Origin: an uncultured Erythrobacter sp.
GTDB taxonomy: Bacteria; Pseudomonadota; Alphaproteobacteria; Sphingomonadales; Sphingomonadaceae
Assembly: GCA_947502815.1 (NCBI GenBank)
Contig: CANNBH010000001.1
Coordinates: 1,832,818 to 1,896,817, forward strand
DNA: 64,000 nt
Direction of reading: 5' to 3'
Numbering within the stretch: the stretch's first letter is position 1; each line of letters opens with the position of its first letter. The notes under the pieces were generated by a model. It had not been told where the DNA came from and made no database searches. It saw only the letters and a list, made by a program, of their open reading frames with translations. Below are positions 35,451-44,019 of this stretch, one piece after another. A program made the position numbers and the translations under genes.

Positions 35451-37448
35451 TTAGTCGTTAAGTTTGTTTTGAATCTGCGGAACGATGGCGTCCGCTGTGA
35501 AGCCGAAATGTTTGAACAAATCGCTGGCCGGTGCAGACCCGCCAAATGTGTTCATGCCGATGTTGATGCCGTTTCGGCCGGTGTAGCGTTCCCAGCCCAA
35601 GGTGCTGCCCGCTTCGACCGAAACGATCAGCGCGTCCTGCGGAAGCACGTCTGCTTTGTAAGCCTCGTCCTGCGCATCAAAAAGCTCTGTGCACGGCATC
35701 GATACCACGTCCGCGCCGATACCATCGCTTTCCAACCGGTCCGCGCATTCCATGGCGAGTTCAACTTCGCTGCCTGACGCAACAAGCACAACTTTGCGCG
35801 ATGCGGATGCGCCGCGCAGGCGATACCCGCCCATGGCACAGCGATTGTCCGCGCCGGTCCATGCTTCATCACCTTTGCCGCGCAATTGCGGCAGGCCTTG
35901 GCGCGAAAGCGCCAGAATCGACGGTGTTTCCGGCGTGGAGAGCGCATAGGCCCAGCATTCCGCAGTCTCGATCGTATCACACGGGCGGAATGTGTTGAGG
36001 TTCGGGATCAGGCGCAGGCTCATCACCTGCTCCACCGGTTGGTGCGTTGGCCCATCTTCGCCCAGCCCGATGCTGTCATGGGTCATGACATAGATCGCTT
36101 GCGTTTTTTGCAGCGCCGACAGGCGTATCGCGTTGCGGCAATAGTCTGAGAAGATCAGGAACGTGCCGCCATACGGAACCACGCCGCCATGCAGCGCCAT
36201 ACCGTTCATCGCTGCGGCCATGCCAAATTCGCGAATGCCGTAATAGACATAACGGCCCGAATAATCATCCGCCGTCATGGGCAGAGTGCTGGGCGTTTTG
36301 GTGTTGTTTGACCCGGTCAAATCGGCCGAACCGCCAATCATCTGCGGCAAAGCTGCGGTCAACGGGCCAAGCGCCAATTCCGATGCTTTGCGGGTCGCAA
36401 CCTTCTGCGGCTCTTTGGCGAGGCCGCGGATATGCCCTTCGATCGCGGTGGCTGCGTGATCGGCTGTGCCTGCCATTTGCGCTTCAAACGCGGCGCGATT
36501 GTCCGATGCTGCCAGACGTTGCTGCCACGCGCCATGCGCATCCGCGCCAGCTTTGCCCGTTGCGCGCCAGTCAGAAAGAATCTCAGCAGGAATGTCAAAG
36601 GGTTCCGATGTCCAGCCCAGCACATCGCGTGCAGCAGCAATTTCATCCGCGCCAAGCGGCGCGCCGTGGGTCGCGCTGGTGCCCTGTTTGTTGGGCGAAC
36701 CTTTGCCGATCACCGTCTTACACGCGATCAGCGACGGACGGCTATCTGCTTTCGCTTCGGTGATAGCGCGGTCAATGTCCGCAAAATCGTGGCCATCACA
36801 GCTGACAACATGCCAACCGGTTGCTTCGTACCGTGCCTTCACGTCTTCGCTGGTCGACATGTCCGCGGGGCCATCAATTGTGATGTTGTTGTCATCCCAC
36901 AGGACACTCAACCGGCCCAAATGCAGATGCCCGGCCAGACCGATTGCTTCGTGGTTGATCCCTTCCATCAGGCACCCGTCCCCGGCGATCACCCAAGTGC
37001 GGTGATCCACCAGATCATCGCCAAAGCCTGCGTTCAAATGCCGCTCTGCCATTGCCATACCGACCGCCATGGCCAGCCCCTGACCCAGCGGGCCGGTGGT
37101 GCTTTCGACGCCTTCGAGCAGGAAGTTTTCCGGGTGACCCGCGCACGGGCTGCCCATTTGGCGGAAATTGCGGATGTCATCCATCGTTGGACGGGCGTAT
37201 CCAGTCAGATGCAGCAGTGAATACATCAGCATCGAACCGTGGCCGGCGCTCAATACAAATCGGTCTCGGTCGGCCCAATCGGGCCGCGCGGGATCGAACT
37301 TCACGTGGCCGGAGAACAGCACACTGGCCACATCCGCCATGCCCATTGGCATACCGGGGTGACCGGAATTGGCGGCCTGAACGGCGTCCATGGAAAGCGC
37401 GCGAATGGCGTTGGCCATCGGTTGGAGGCGGGCGGCATCAAGTGTCAT
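35451..37448 (-). CDS. tkt: Transketolase
   Basis: 665 residues, normal length. Thiamine-diphosphate site: [23 protein letters not shown] followed by the GDG..N region and [10 protein letters not shown]; the N-terminus has [20 protein letters not shown]. The middle pyrimidine domain has [19 protein letters not shown], and the C-terminal domain follows. It moves two-carbon units between sugar phosphates in the pentose phosphate pathway. AGGAG lies upstream of the ATG. A GC-rich hairpin (37480-37496) lies in the presumed leader. It heads the tkt-gap-pgk set, an arrangement seen in several alphaproteobacteria. Confidence 0.95.
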   Translation of the reverse strand: MTLDAARLQPMANAIRALSMDAVQAANSGHPGMPMGMADVASVLFSGHVKFDPARPDWADRDRFVLSAGHGSMLMYSLLHLTGYARPTMDDIRNFRQMGSPCAGHPENFLLEGVESTTGPLGQGLAMAVGMAMAERHLNAGFGDDLVDHRTWVIAGDGCLMEGINHEAIGLAGHLHLGRLSVLWDDNNITIDGPADMSTSEDVKARYEATGWHVVSCDGHDFADIDRAITEAKADSRPSLIACKTVIGKGSPNKQGTSATHGAPLGADEIAAARDVLGWTSEPFDIPAEILSDWRATGKAGADAHGAWQQRLAASDNRAAFEAQMAGTADHAATAIEGHIRGLAKEPQKVATRKASELALGPLTAALPQMIGGSADLTGSNNTKTPSTLPMTADDYSGRYVYYGIREFGMAAAMNGMALHGGVVPYGGTFLIFSDYCRNAIRLSALQKTQAIYVMTHDSIGLGEDGPTHQPVEQVMSLRLIPNLNTFRPCDTIETAECWAYALSTPETPSILALSRQGLPQLRGKGDEAWTGADNRCAMGGYRLRGASASRKVVLVASGSEVELAMECADRLESDGIGADVVSMPCTELFDAQDEAYKADVLPQDALIVSVEAGSTLGWERYTGRNGINIGMNTFGGSAPASDLFKHFGFTADAIVPQIQNKLND

Positions 37449-37479
37449 GGCGCGGAAAGGCTCCTAAAAGCTCGAATTT

Positions 37480-37496
37480 GGGCGCGATTCGCGCCC
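37480..37496. other. Short GC hairpin in the tkt leader
   Basis: GGGCGCG (37480-37486) pairs with CGCGCCC (37490-37496) around an ATT loop, about 31 bases before the tkt ATG. It could affect mRNA stability or translation, but there is no other support. The rest of the 250-base gap between tkt and the divergent 70-residue gene should hold both promoters. Confidence 0.35.
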
Positions 37497-37698
37497 GGTG
37501 AGAACACGTGGAAGGCCATTGCTGAGCCGCCCCACGAGGTCAACCTCTCCCCCGCCCAAGCCGCCAGCCGATCCCCAATCCGAACAGCTGCCAGAACAAA
37601 ATTTCCAATCAAAATGGTGCGTTTTCCCAAGATCACTTATCAACAGGACCACGCAACACTTTGCGAATGCGCCAGAACTTGGTAAATATTGCTGCATT

Positions 37699-37911
37699 AT
37701 GAGCGCCGCCCGGATCGAAGAAGCGATGGCCCGCATCAACACCGCAATGGCGCGGATCGATGCCGCGCACCCAGAACAAACAGATGACAAGGGCGAAAAT
37801 GCTGGTTCGAGCCGAGTCATGGCTCTGGTCAATGCGCATGAGAAGTTGCGCGAGGAAGTGGCTGATACCCTTGGCGAACTCGACACTCTGATCGAAGAAT
37901 TGGAAGGGTGA
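37699..37911 (+). CDS. Small coiled-coil protein upstream of zapA
   Basis: 70 residues from ATG 37699 (MSAARIEEAMARINTAMARI). The N-terminal heptad-like pattern and the acidic helical tail (LREEVADTLGELDTLIEELEG) suggest a short coiled coil. It ends 10 bases before zapA and is likely in one transcript with it. Small helical proteins are common at this position in sphingomonads and may take part in division with ZapA, but this is inference from neighbourhood. The longer open frame back to 37498 lies in the tkt promoter region and is rejected. Confidence 0.7.
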   Translation: MSAARIEEAMARINTAMARIDAAHPEQTDDKGENAGSSRVMALVNAHEKLREEVADTLGELDTLIEELEG

Positions 37912-37921
37912 GCGCACCGCT

Positions 37922-38494
37922 ATGAGCCAGGTTAACATCACAATCGGGCCAAAGACCTATTCCATCGCCTGCGGCCCCGGCGAAGAAGAGCGCGTCACCA
38001 AATTGGGCGCGCTGATCAATGAAAATTACGCCAAGCTGGGGACATCACGCGCTCCGTTAGAAGCGCAGAACATCGTCTTTGCCGCTCTGTTCATGGCCGA
38101 TGAACTGACCGAGGCGAAATCCGCCATGAAGAGCGCGCAGGCCGATCTTGCCGAAACCCGCCAAGAAATGCAGCGCGCCGCCGACGATGCCGCCAACGCT
38201 CTAAAAAAAGCCAATTCAGACGTTGAGCAGCAAAAGGAAAAGTCTGGCGGCAAGAAGGCCGAACTGCGCGCGGAGATCGAAACCCTGCGGAAATCAGAAG
38301 AACGCACCCGCAAAGAGAATGCAAAGCTCAAGGCGGAAATTGCAGAACTGCAAGAACGCGGGCGGCATCAACATGACATGTTCGGCGGGCCAGCAGAAGA
38401 CGCGGCGTTGTCAGATGCCTTGGCCGAAAAACTCGAAGCGCTAGCCACGCGTGCAGAAACGACCGCGAGCGAGCTTGAAGGCAAGCGCACTTAG
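37922..38494 (+). CDS. zapA: ZapA cell-division protein with long coiled-coil tail
   Basis: 190 residues. The N-terminal ZapA domain (NITIGPKTYSIACGPGEEER through EAQNIVFAALFMADELTEA) should bind and cross-link FtsZ filaments at the Z ring. The remaining 110 residues are a charged coiled coil (EMQRAADDAANALKKANSDV and EIETLRKSEERTRKENAKL), longer than in E. coli ZapA (109 residues). It comes directly before the 6S RNA gene and 5-FCL, the conserved zapA-ssrS-ygfA order. Confidence 0.88.
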   Translation: MSQVNITIGPKTYSIACGPGEEERVTKLGALINENYAKLGTSRAPLEAQNIVFAALFMADELTEAKSAMKSAQADLAETRQEMQRAADDAANALKKANSDVEQQKEKSGGKKAELRAEIETLRKSEERTRKENAKLKAEIAELQERGRHQHDMFGGPAEDAALSDALAEKLEALATRAETTASELEGKRT

Positions 38495-38506
38495 CACTAG
38501 ATGATA

Positions 38507-38681
38507 CGGTGGCGGGGCTGCTCGGTACGAGCCACCGAAAATCCCTGGGCTATAAGCAATCCTCGGGAGCTGTCCCTTCCTGAGTTTACGGGCCACTGCG
38601 CTTCTTTGGAAGCGGAACCTGGGAGCTTGGGTAAACGGCGCCCACCTGACACTTTCGCGTCAGAGGATTTCCAGGCCACCG
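38507..38681 (+). ncRNA. ssrS: 6S RNA
   Basis: The region between zapA and the 5-FCL gene is where 6S RNA lies in most proteobacteria. It folds as a long irregular rod: CGGTGGC (38507-38513) pairs with GCCACCG (38675-38681), followed by paired segments with bulges such as CCTGGG and a terminal CTGAC/GTCAG hairpin near 38646-38662. 6S RNA binds sigma-70 RNA polymerase by mimicking an open promoter and represses transcription in stationary phase. The 5' end also has an alternative hairpin with GCCACCG at 38531-38537. Ends are approximate; the call rests on position and fold, not on a covariance-model search. Confidence 0.75.
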
Positions 38682-38706
38682 ACCCATAGTGGTCCCGTCA
38701 CTTGCT

Positions 38707-39078
38707 TTTGCGCATCGCATCCGGGGTGCGATGTCCTCGCACCTGCGGTGCTGCGGGCGGGCGGTCGCCCTTGCGGCCTTTCAGACCGATCTGCGTTTTT
38801 GGTTTGCGCATCGCATCCGGGGTGCGATGTCCTCGCACCTGCGGTGCTGCGGGCGGGCGGTCGCCCTTGCGGCCTTTCAGGCCGATCTGCGTTTTTGTTT
38901 GCGCATCGCATCCGCGACGCGATGTCCTCGCGCCTCATGGCGCTGCGGGCGGGCGGTCGCCCTTGCGGCCTTTCAGACCGATCTGCGTTTTTGGTTTGCG
39001 CATCGCATCCGCGACGCGATGTCCTCGCGCCTCATGGCGCTGCGGACGGGCGGGCGCCCTTGCGGGCCTGCGGCCCGG
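38707..39078 (+). repeat. Tandem array of about four 96-bp hairpin-rich units
   Basis: Units start with TTTGCGCATCGCATCC at 38707, 38803, 38898 and 38995; the spacing is 96, 95 and 97 bases, and the last unit is truncated after about 85 bases. Each unit has a CATCGC...GCGATG hairpin, a GC-rich hairpin and a GGGCG...CGCCC region. Between units 1-2 and units 3-4 the second hairpin changes from GCACC/GGTGC to GCGCC/GGCGC, a paired change that keeps the stem. The array separates 6S RNA from the 5-FCL gene. Open frames through it in several frames are by-products of a period near 96 and are not treated as genes. Confidence 0.85.
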
Positions 39079-39094
39079 GCACTACCTTTCTAGG

Positions 39095-39676
39095 ATGGAA
39101 GACTTGCCCAGCAAATCCGCACTACGCAAAACCCTGCTCAACGCCCGGCGGGAGCATGTGCAGGCGCAGTCTTCGGCTATTCAGGCGCTGCTTTTCAATC
39201 GTCCCCCAGCCCCGCTCGCCGCAAAGATTGGCGCGGATGCTGTGATCGGCTTGTATCACGCAACCCCATATGAAGCCCCAGCGCGGGGATACGCGCGATT
39301 TTTTCAGGAAGCGGGGCACACCGTTGCCCTTCCCCATTTTGCCGCTGACGATGCCGCCATGCAGTTTCGCGCGCATACAGACCCTTATGACGACAGCGAC
39401 CTTGTGCCGGGCCCTTATGGCCTAAGACAGCCCGGCAGCGATGTTGAGGCCGTCCTTCCCGACGTTCTGTTCGTGCCACTCGTTGGCTTTACCGCAGATC
39501 TGGACCGGCTTGGCCAAGGCGGCGGCCATTACGATCGCTGGTTGGCCCAACATCCTGGCCGCATCGCGATTGGGCTGGCATGGGACGCGCAATTGGCCGA
39601 AACATTACCGGTGGAACCGCACGACATCGCCTTGGATGCGGTTGTCACGCCAACACGAATTTACGGCCTAGATTAA
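39095..39676 (+). CDS. 5-formyltetrahydrofolate cyclo-ligase
   Basis: 193 residues from ATG 39095. KSALRKTLLNARR at the start, VLFVPLVGFTADLDRLGQGGGHYDRWL as the ATP- and folate-binding motif, and a C-terminal LDAVVTPTRIY block. It converts 5-formyl-THF to 5,10-methenyl-THF with ATP. The gene is the ygfA neighbour of 6S RNA. AGG precedes the ATG closely, with no strong Shine-Dalgarno. The frame is open upstream through the tandem repeats to 38702, but that part is the repeat, not protein. Confidence 0.9.
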   Translation: MEDLPSKSALRKTLLNARREHVQAQSSAIQALLFNRPPAPLAAKIGADAVIGLYHATPYEAPARGYARFFQEAGHTVALPHFAADDAAMQFRAHTDPYDDSDLVPGPYGLRQPGSDVEAVLPDVLFVPLVGFTADLDRLGQGGGHYDRWLAQHPGRIAIGLAWDAQLAETLPVEPHDIALDAVVTPTRIYGLD

Positions 39677-39702
39677 CCGGCCCAATGGAAGAGATTTGAA
39701 CT

Positions 39703-39954
39703 ATGCGTGAAACACCCACCTGGCGCATTCCCGTTGGCATTATCGGGCTGTTTATCGGCATCATGGTCTATGCCATTGTGATTGCCCGCTATGCCCCCGA
39801 TATCATCGGTTCATGGTCCGGCCTTGCGCAGACGATTGTCTATCTGGTCCTTGGCCTGATTTGGCTCTTGCCGCTCAAACGGTTTTTGATCTGGATGGAA
39901 ACAGGCAGCTGGTCGGCTCCCGATGCATCAACACCCGAAAGCGACCGATCCTAA
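39703..39954 (+). CDS. DUF2842 small membrane protein
   Basis: 83 residues with two hydrophobic segments (about 9-30 and 38-60) and the pattern PTWRIPVGIIGL followed by LLPLKRFLIWMETGSW, which matches the DUF2842 family of small alphaproteobacterial inner-membrane proteins. The function is unknown. It lies 26 bases after the 5-FCL stop and is probably co-transcribed. Confidence 0.8.
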   Translation: MRETPTWRIPVGIIGLFIGIMVYAIVIARYAPDIIGSWSGLAQTIVYLVLGLIWLLPLKRFLIWMETGSWSAPDASTPESDRS

Positions 39955-40001
39955 ATCGGCCTAGCCCGGCACCGTTTGCCTATCTGTTAGAATTTCCCAA
40001 G

Positions 40002-40078
<77 letters not shown>

Positions 40079-40142
40079 TTAAACTTGACCGTTCAAACTG
40101 TGGTTTGCACCGCTTGGGAGCAGCGCAATTAGGCGGGGTTGG

Positions 40143-40171
40143 AATGGCTGTCAACGCCCGTGACAGCCATT
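40143..40171. terminator. Perfect 11-bp inverted repeat after the E2 gene
   Basis: AATGGCTGTCA (40143-40153) and TGACAGCCATT (40161-40171) pair with a 7-base loop, followed on the plus strand by TTGCAACATTTTTG. It lies between the tRNA-Asp gene and the stop of the E2 gene (40191), in the right place to end the bkd operon, though the T-rich side faces the plus strand. Confidence 0.5.
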
Positions 40172-40190
40172 TTGCAACATTTTTGAAAAC

Positions 40191-41489
40191 TTATTCGGAA
40201 AGCAGCAAAACTGGCGTTTCGATCAACCTTTTTACAGCCTGAATAAAGCTGGCCGCATCAAAGCCATCAACCACCCTGTGATCGCAGGAAATCGAGATAT
40301 TCATCAGCTTGCGCTTCTCGACTCTTTCCTGACCATCAGGGCCGGTCACAAACATCGGGCGTTCGATAATGCGATTGGGGCCAATGATCGCAACCTCAGG
40401 GCGGTTGATCACCGGCGTGGTCGCAACCCCGCCCAAGGGGCCAAGCGATGTGACGGTAAGGGTAGAGCCCGACAGTTCATCAGATTTTGCCGATCCATCC
40501 CGCGCAGCCTGCGCCAGACGGCCGATCTCCGCCGCCAATTGCCACAGATTGCGCGACTGGGCGTCACGAATCACCGGGACCATCAATCCGCCGTCGGTTT
40601 GCGTTGCCATGCCCAGATGGACACTTCCGTGGCGTGTGACGATGTTTGCCTCATCATCATAGCGGGCGTTGATCATGGGATAATCCGGGATCAGCTTACA
40701 AAACGCCGTGATGAGCAGCGGCAGCATCGTTAGCTTTGGCTTTTGCCCGCGCGCTGAATTGAGCTGGGTGCGCATCCGCTCCAATTCGGTCACATCGCAT
40801 TCTTCAACATAGGTGAAATGCGGAATGTTGCTTTTGGCCGCGCTCATATTCTGCGCAATGCGTTTGCGCAGGCCGATGACTTTGATCGGTTGATCATCGC
40901 GCGCCTTACCAGCGGGCGAAAAGCCGCCGCCTGAATTGTAAGCGAGGAATTGGTCGAGGTCGCCGTGGCGCACCCGGCCACCATCGGCGGATTTCACTTG
41001 CGCAAGATCCACACCCAGATCGCGCGCGCGCTGACGCACTGCGGGGCTGGCCAGCACTTTCGCGCTCGCCGCAGGCTCTGGTTCAGAGCCGCCGGTGGCG
41101 GGTTCTGGGTTGATCGCTTGAACTGGGGCAGAAACAGGCTCAGGTGCCGGTTCTGGTGCTGCGACAGGCTGCGGCGCTTCTTCCTCTTGCGGAGTTTCCA
41201 TCGGGGCCTCTTGGGGCTCATCGCCTGCTCCCCCGCCTTCCACGTCGCCTTCGACTTCGACGACGAGCAGCATTGCGCCGACCGCGATAACATCGCCCAC
41301 TTCACCAGCGACGGCGGTCACGGTGCCGGATACCGGGCTTTCAATGTCGATCGTGGCCTTATCAGTCATAACATCGACCAGATGTTGGTCTTCTTCGACT
41401 GTGTCGCCGACTTTGACCTGCCATTCGACGATCTCAGCCTCGGCCACGCCTTCGCCTACATCGGGCATATTGAATGTGAACTTTGCCAT
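40191..41489 (-). CDS. Branched-chain 2-oxoacid dehydrogenase E2 (lipoamide acyltransferase)
   Basis: 432 residues. Lipoyl domain 1-76 with the lipoyl Lys44 in VDVMTDKATIDIESP, a linker rich in Pro, Ala and Glu (about 90-145), a peripheral subunit-binding domain (ASPAVRQRARDLGVDLAQVKS, about 146-180), and the catalytic domain ending with CDHRVVDGFDAASFIQ, which has the catalytic His and Asp. The E2 core transfers the acyl group to CoA. A Thr-Asp-Lys-Ala lipoyl motif is typical of the branched-chain complex. It follows the E1 beta gene by 7 bases. No E3 (lpd) gene is next to it, so E3 must be supplied from elsewhere. Confidence 0.92.
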   Translation of the reverse strand: MAKFTFNMPDVGEGVAEAEIVEWQVKVGDTVEEDQHLVDVMTDKATIDIESPVSGTVTAVAGEVGDVIAVGAMLLVVEVEGDVEGGGAGDEPQEAPMETPQEEEAPQPVAAPEPAPEPVSAPVQAINPEPATGGSEPEPAASAKVLASPAVRQRARDLGVDLAQVKSADGGRVRHGDLDQFLAYNSGGGFSPAGKARDDQPIKVIGLRKRIAQNMSAAKSNIPHFTYVEECDVTELERMRTQLNSARGQKPKLTMLPLLITAFCKLIPDYPMINARYDDEANIVTRHGSVHLGMATQTDGGLMVPVIRDAQSRNLWQLAAEIGRLAQAARDGSAKSDELSGSTLTVTSLGPLGGVATTPVINRPEVAIIGPNRIIERPMFVTGPDGQERVEKRKLMNISISCDHRVVDGFDAASFIQAVKRLIETPVLLLSE

Positions 41490-41496
41490 GGTGCGG

Positions 41497-42579
41497 TTAC
41501 TCGCTCAAAATCTTGTCGATGGCTTCGCCGATCCGAACTGGACCGGGGAAGTATGCCCATTCGAGGCTATGCGGATAGGGTGTGTCGAAACCGGTGACGC
41601 GTTCAACCGGCGCTTCGAGATGGTAGAAACAGCGTTCTGTGACGAGCGCCGACAATTCGGAGCCAAACCCACTGGTGCGGGTCGCTTCGTGCACGATCAA
41701 ACAGCGACCGGTTTTCTTAACCGATGCCTCAATCGCTTCGATGTCGAGCGGGACGAGCGTGCGGAGGTCGAGGATATCGGCGTCGATGCCTTTCTCCTTA
41801 CAGACGGCCTCTGCCACATGAACCATTGTGCCATAGGCCAGCACGGTCAGCGCTTCGCCCTCTGCCACATGGCGCGCTTTACCCAGTGGGATTTTATAAT
41901 ACCCCTCTGGCACGATGCTGTCGGCATGTTTCTTCCACGGTTCGACCGGCTTGTCGTAAAAGCCAGTGAACGGTCCGTTGTAGATACGCTTTGGCTCAAA
42001 GAAGATCACCGGATCATTGTCTTCGATGCAGGAGATAAGCAGACCTTTTGCATCATACGGCGTCGCCGGAATCACAGTCTTTAGGCCCGCCACATGGGTG
42101 AAAAGGCTTTCGGGACTTTGCGAGTGTGTCTGACCACCAAAGATTCCGCCGCCAAACGGCGAACGCACGGTCATCGGCGCGATATATTCATTGGCAGAGC
42201 GATAACGCAGGCGCGCAGCCTCTGAGATCAGCTGATCGAGGCCGGGGTAGATGTAATCGGCAAATTGAATTTCAGGCACCGGGCGCAGACCATACGCGCC
42301 CATACCCACCGCAGCACCGATAATGCCGCATTCGTTGATCGGCGTGTCGAACACCCGCGTTTTGCCGTGTTTTTCTTGCAGGCCCGCCGTGCAGCGGAAC
42401 ACGCCGCCGAAATAGCCAACATCCTCACCCATCACGACCACATCAGGATCGCGCGCCAGCATCACGTCGAGCGCTTCGTTGATCGCCTCAATCATGTTGA
42501 TGCGGCGTTCGCTGCCAGTGTCGTTGCCGGTGTCGCCGCCAGTCCCGGCGGCATTCATGTCCTTAGTTTGAGCGTTCAT
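41497..42579 (-). CDS. Branched-chain 2-oxoacid dehydrogenase E1 beta subunit
   Basis: 360 residues. It has VMGEDVGYFGGVFRCTAGL, FDTPINECGIIGAAVGMGAYG, LIVHEATRTSGFGSELSAL and YPHSLEWAYFP, the E1 beta signatures of the branched-chain complex, and the YRSANEYIAPMTVRSPFGGG block. Together with E1 alpha it decarboxylates 2-oxoacids from leucine, isoleucine and valine with thiamine diphosphate. Its start overlaps the E1 alpha stop by 4 bases (ATGA). Start at 42579; an in-frame ATG at 42558 is an alternative. Confidence 0.92.
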   Translation of the reverse strand: MNAQTKDMNAAGTGGDTGNDTGSERRINMIEAINEALDVMLARDPDVVVMGEDVGYFGGVFRCTAGLQEKHGKTRVFDTPINECGIIGAAVGMGAYGLRPVPEIQFADYIYPGLDQLISEAARLRYRSANEYIAPMTVRSPFGGGIFGGQTHSQSPESLFTHVAGLKTVIPATPYDAKGLLISCIEDNDPVIFFEPKRIYNGPFTGFYDKPVEPWKKHADSIVPEGYYKIPLGKARHVAEGEALTVLAYGTMVHVAEAVCKEKGIDADILDLRTLVPLDIEAIEASVKKTGRCLIVHEATRTSGFGSELSALVTERCFYHLEAPVERVTGFDTPYPHSLEWAYFPGPVRIGEAIDKILSE

Positions 42580-43904
42580 TTGCCCGCTCCATCTTTGGGG
42601 TGATGGTCAGGCCATTTGATCTTACGCTCCCGCGTTGCTTGATCTGCCTGTTCTTTAAGATGCCACGGCAGTTCTTCGAACACGTCTTCGAACATGGTGT
42701 GGAATGGATGGTGCAAACCGTGGCCAAGGATACCGTTCTTTTCGGCCTCTTTGGTGGTTGCTTTCACTTCGTCTGCGCACGCCTTGTCCATCACCGCCTG
42801 ACGGTCTTCATCCCATTCGCCAATCGCGATCAGGTGGTTTTTAAGCCGCATGACCGGATCGCCCAATGGCCATTCTTCGCGTTCTTGCGCGCTGCGATAG
42901 CCGGATGGATCATCAGAGGTTGAGTGCCCCTCTGCCCGGTAGGTGAAATATTCGATCAGGGATGGCCCGTGGTTGGCCCGTGCGCGATTGGCGGCCCATC
43001 GTTGGGCAGCAAAACACGCCAGCGCGTCATTGCCATCAACGCGCAAGCTGGCGATGCCATAGCCCAAACCGCGCGCTGCAAAGGTGGTCCGCTCGCCGCC
43101 CGCAAATCCGCTAAAGCTGGAAATGGCCCATTGGTTGTTGATCACATTCAGGATCACCGGAGCGTTGTAGACGGTGGCGAATGTGCAAGCAGAATGGAAG
43201 TCGCCTTCCGCGGTGCTGCCCTCGCCCACCCATGTCGCAGCGATCCGGCTGTCGCCTTTGATCGCGCTCGCCATCGCCCAACCGACCGCTTGCGGCGTTT
43301 GCGTGGCGAGGTTGCCGGAAATGCTGAAGAAGCTGTGTTCGCGGCTCGAATACATGATCGGCAGCTGGCGACCTTTCAGCTTGTCGCCTTTGTTCGAGTA
43401 GATTTGATTGATCATCTCAATCAACGGATATCCCCGCGCGATCAGGATGCCCTGTTGGCGGTAGCTTGGGAAAACCATATCATCGGACGCCAGCGCCATC
43501 GAAGACGCAACACTGGTTGCCTCTTCGCCGGTGCATTTCATGTAAAATGACGTTTTACCCTGACGCTGCCCGCGGAACATGCGTTCATCAAACGCACGCA
43601 CCATGGCCATATGACCCAGCATTGTGCGCAGAGTGTCAGGATCAAGCTTTGGATCCCATGGGCCATGCGCCTTGTTGTCATCGCCCAGCACGCGGACGAG
43701 ATCATAGGCGAGGTCCTTCATCTCCTCCGGCTTGGTGCTTTCATCGGGACGCGGTTGAGAGCCGGGTTCGGTCATGGTGACATCGGCAAAATTGACCGGA
43801 TCGCCGGGGCGCGAGCGCGGCTCTGGCACGTGCAGAGCGAGCGCTGGGCGATTGTCGCCGCTCTTGCCACCCATTGGTGTTGGAGTGTCGGCCGTATCGG
43901 CCAT
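42576..43904 (-). CDS. Branched-chain 2-oxoacid dehydrogenase E1 alpha subunit
   Basis: 442 residues from ATG 43904, which has GGGGAG 8 bases upstream. The thiamine-diphosphate site shows AATWVGEGSTAEGDFHSACTF and NVINNQWAISSFSGFAGG. The phosphorylation-loop region YRAEGHSTSDDPSGYRS is typical of branched-chain E1 alpha, and FYMKCTGEEATSVASSMAL is the N-terminal E1 block. It is the first gene of the E1a-E1b-E2 operon and enables use of branched-chain amino acids and supply of branched acyl-CoA primers. The open frame starts 16 residues further upstream at 43952. Confidence 0.92.
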   Translation of the reverse strand: MADTADTPTPMGGKSGDNRPALALHVPEPRSRPGDPVNFADVTMTEPGSQPRPDESTKPEEMKDLAYDLVRVLGDDNKAHGPWDPKLDPDTLRTMLGHMAMVRAFDERMFRGQRQGKTSFYMKCTGEEATSVASSMALASDDMVFPSYRQQGILIARGYPLIEMINQIYSNKGDKLKGRQLPIMYSSREHSFFSISGNLATQTPQAVGWAMASAIKGDSRIAATWVGEGSTAEGDFHSACTFATVYNAPVILNVINNQWAISSFSGFAGGERTTFAARGLGYGIASLRVDGNDALACFAAQRWAANRARANHGPSLIEYFTYRAEGHSTSDDPSGYRSAQEREEWPLGDPVMRLKNHLIAIGEWDEDRQAVMDKACADEVKATTKEAEKNGILGHGLHHPFHTMFEDVFEELPWHLKEQADQATRERKIKWPDHHPKDGAGK

Positions 43905-44019
43905 AGAAACGCTCTCCCCTTGGATTACGCGGCCGTTTTCGCGGCCTTGCAATCATTGCTTAGGAGTGAATTTTTATTTCAACGCAGCAAGACGGTCAAG
44001 CGTTGCGACACGCGCAGCA

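Noticed and set aside
38707..39078. CRISPR array
   Set aside because: The units are contiguous 96-bp repeats with no unique spacers and no cas genes nearby.
38702..39094. Long open frames on both strands through the repeat array, some fused in frame to 5-FCL
   Set aside because: The unit length is close to a multiple of three and the sequence is G+C rich, so open frames arise in several frames at once. The 5-FCL family starts at ATG 39095.
43905..44019. Hairpin in the gap between thyA and E1 alpha
   Set aside because: GGCCG/CGGCC is only five pairs and lacks a T-run on the thyA side, so it is not called as a terminator.
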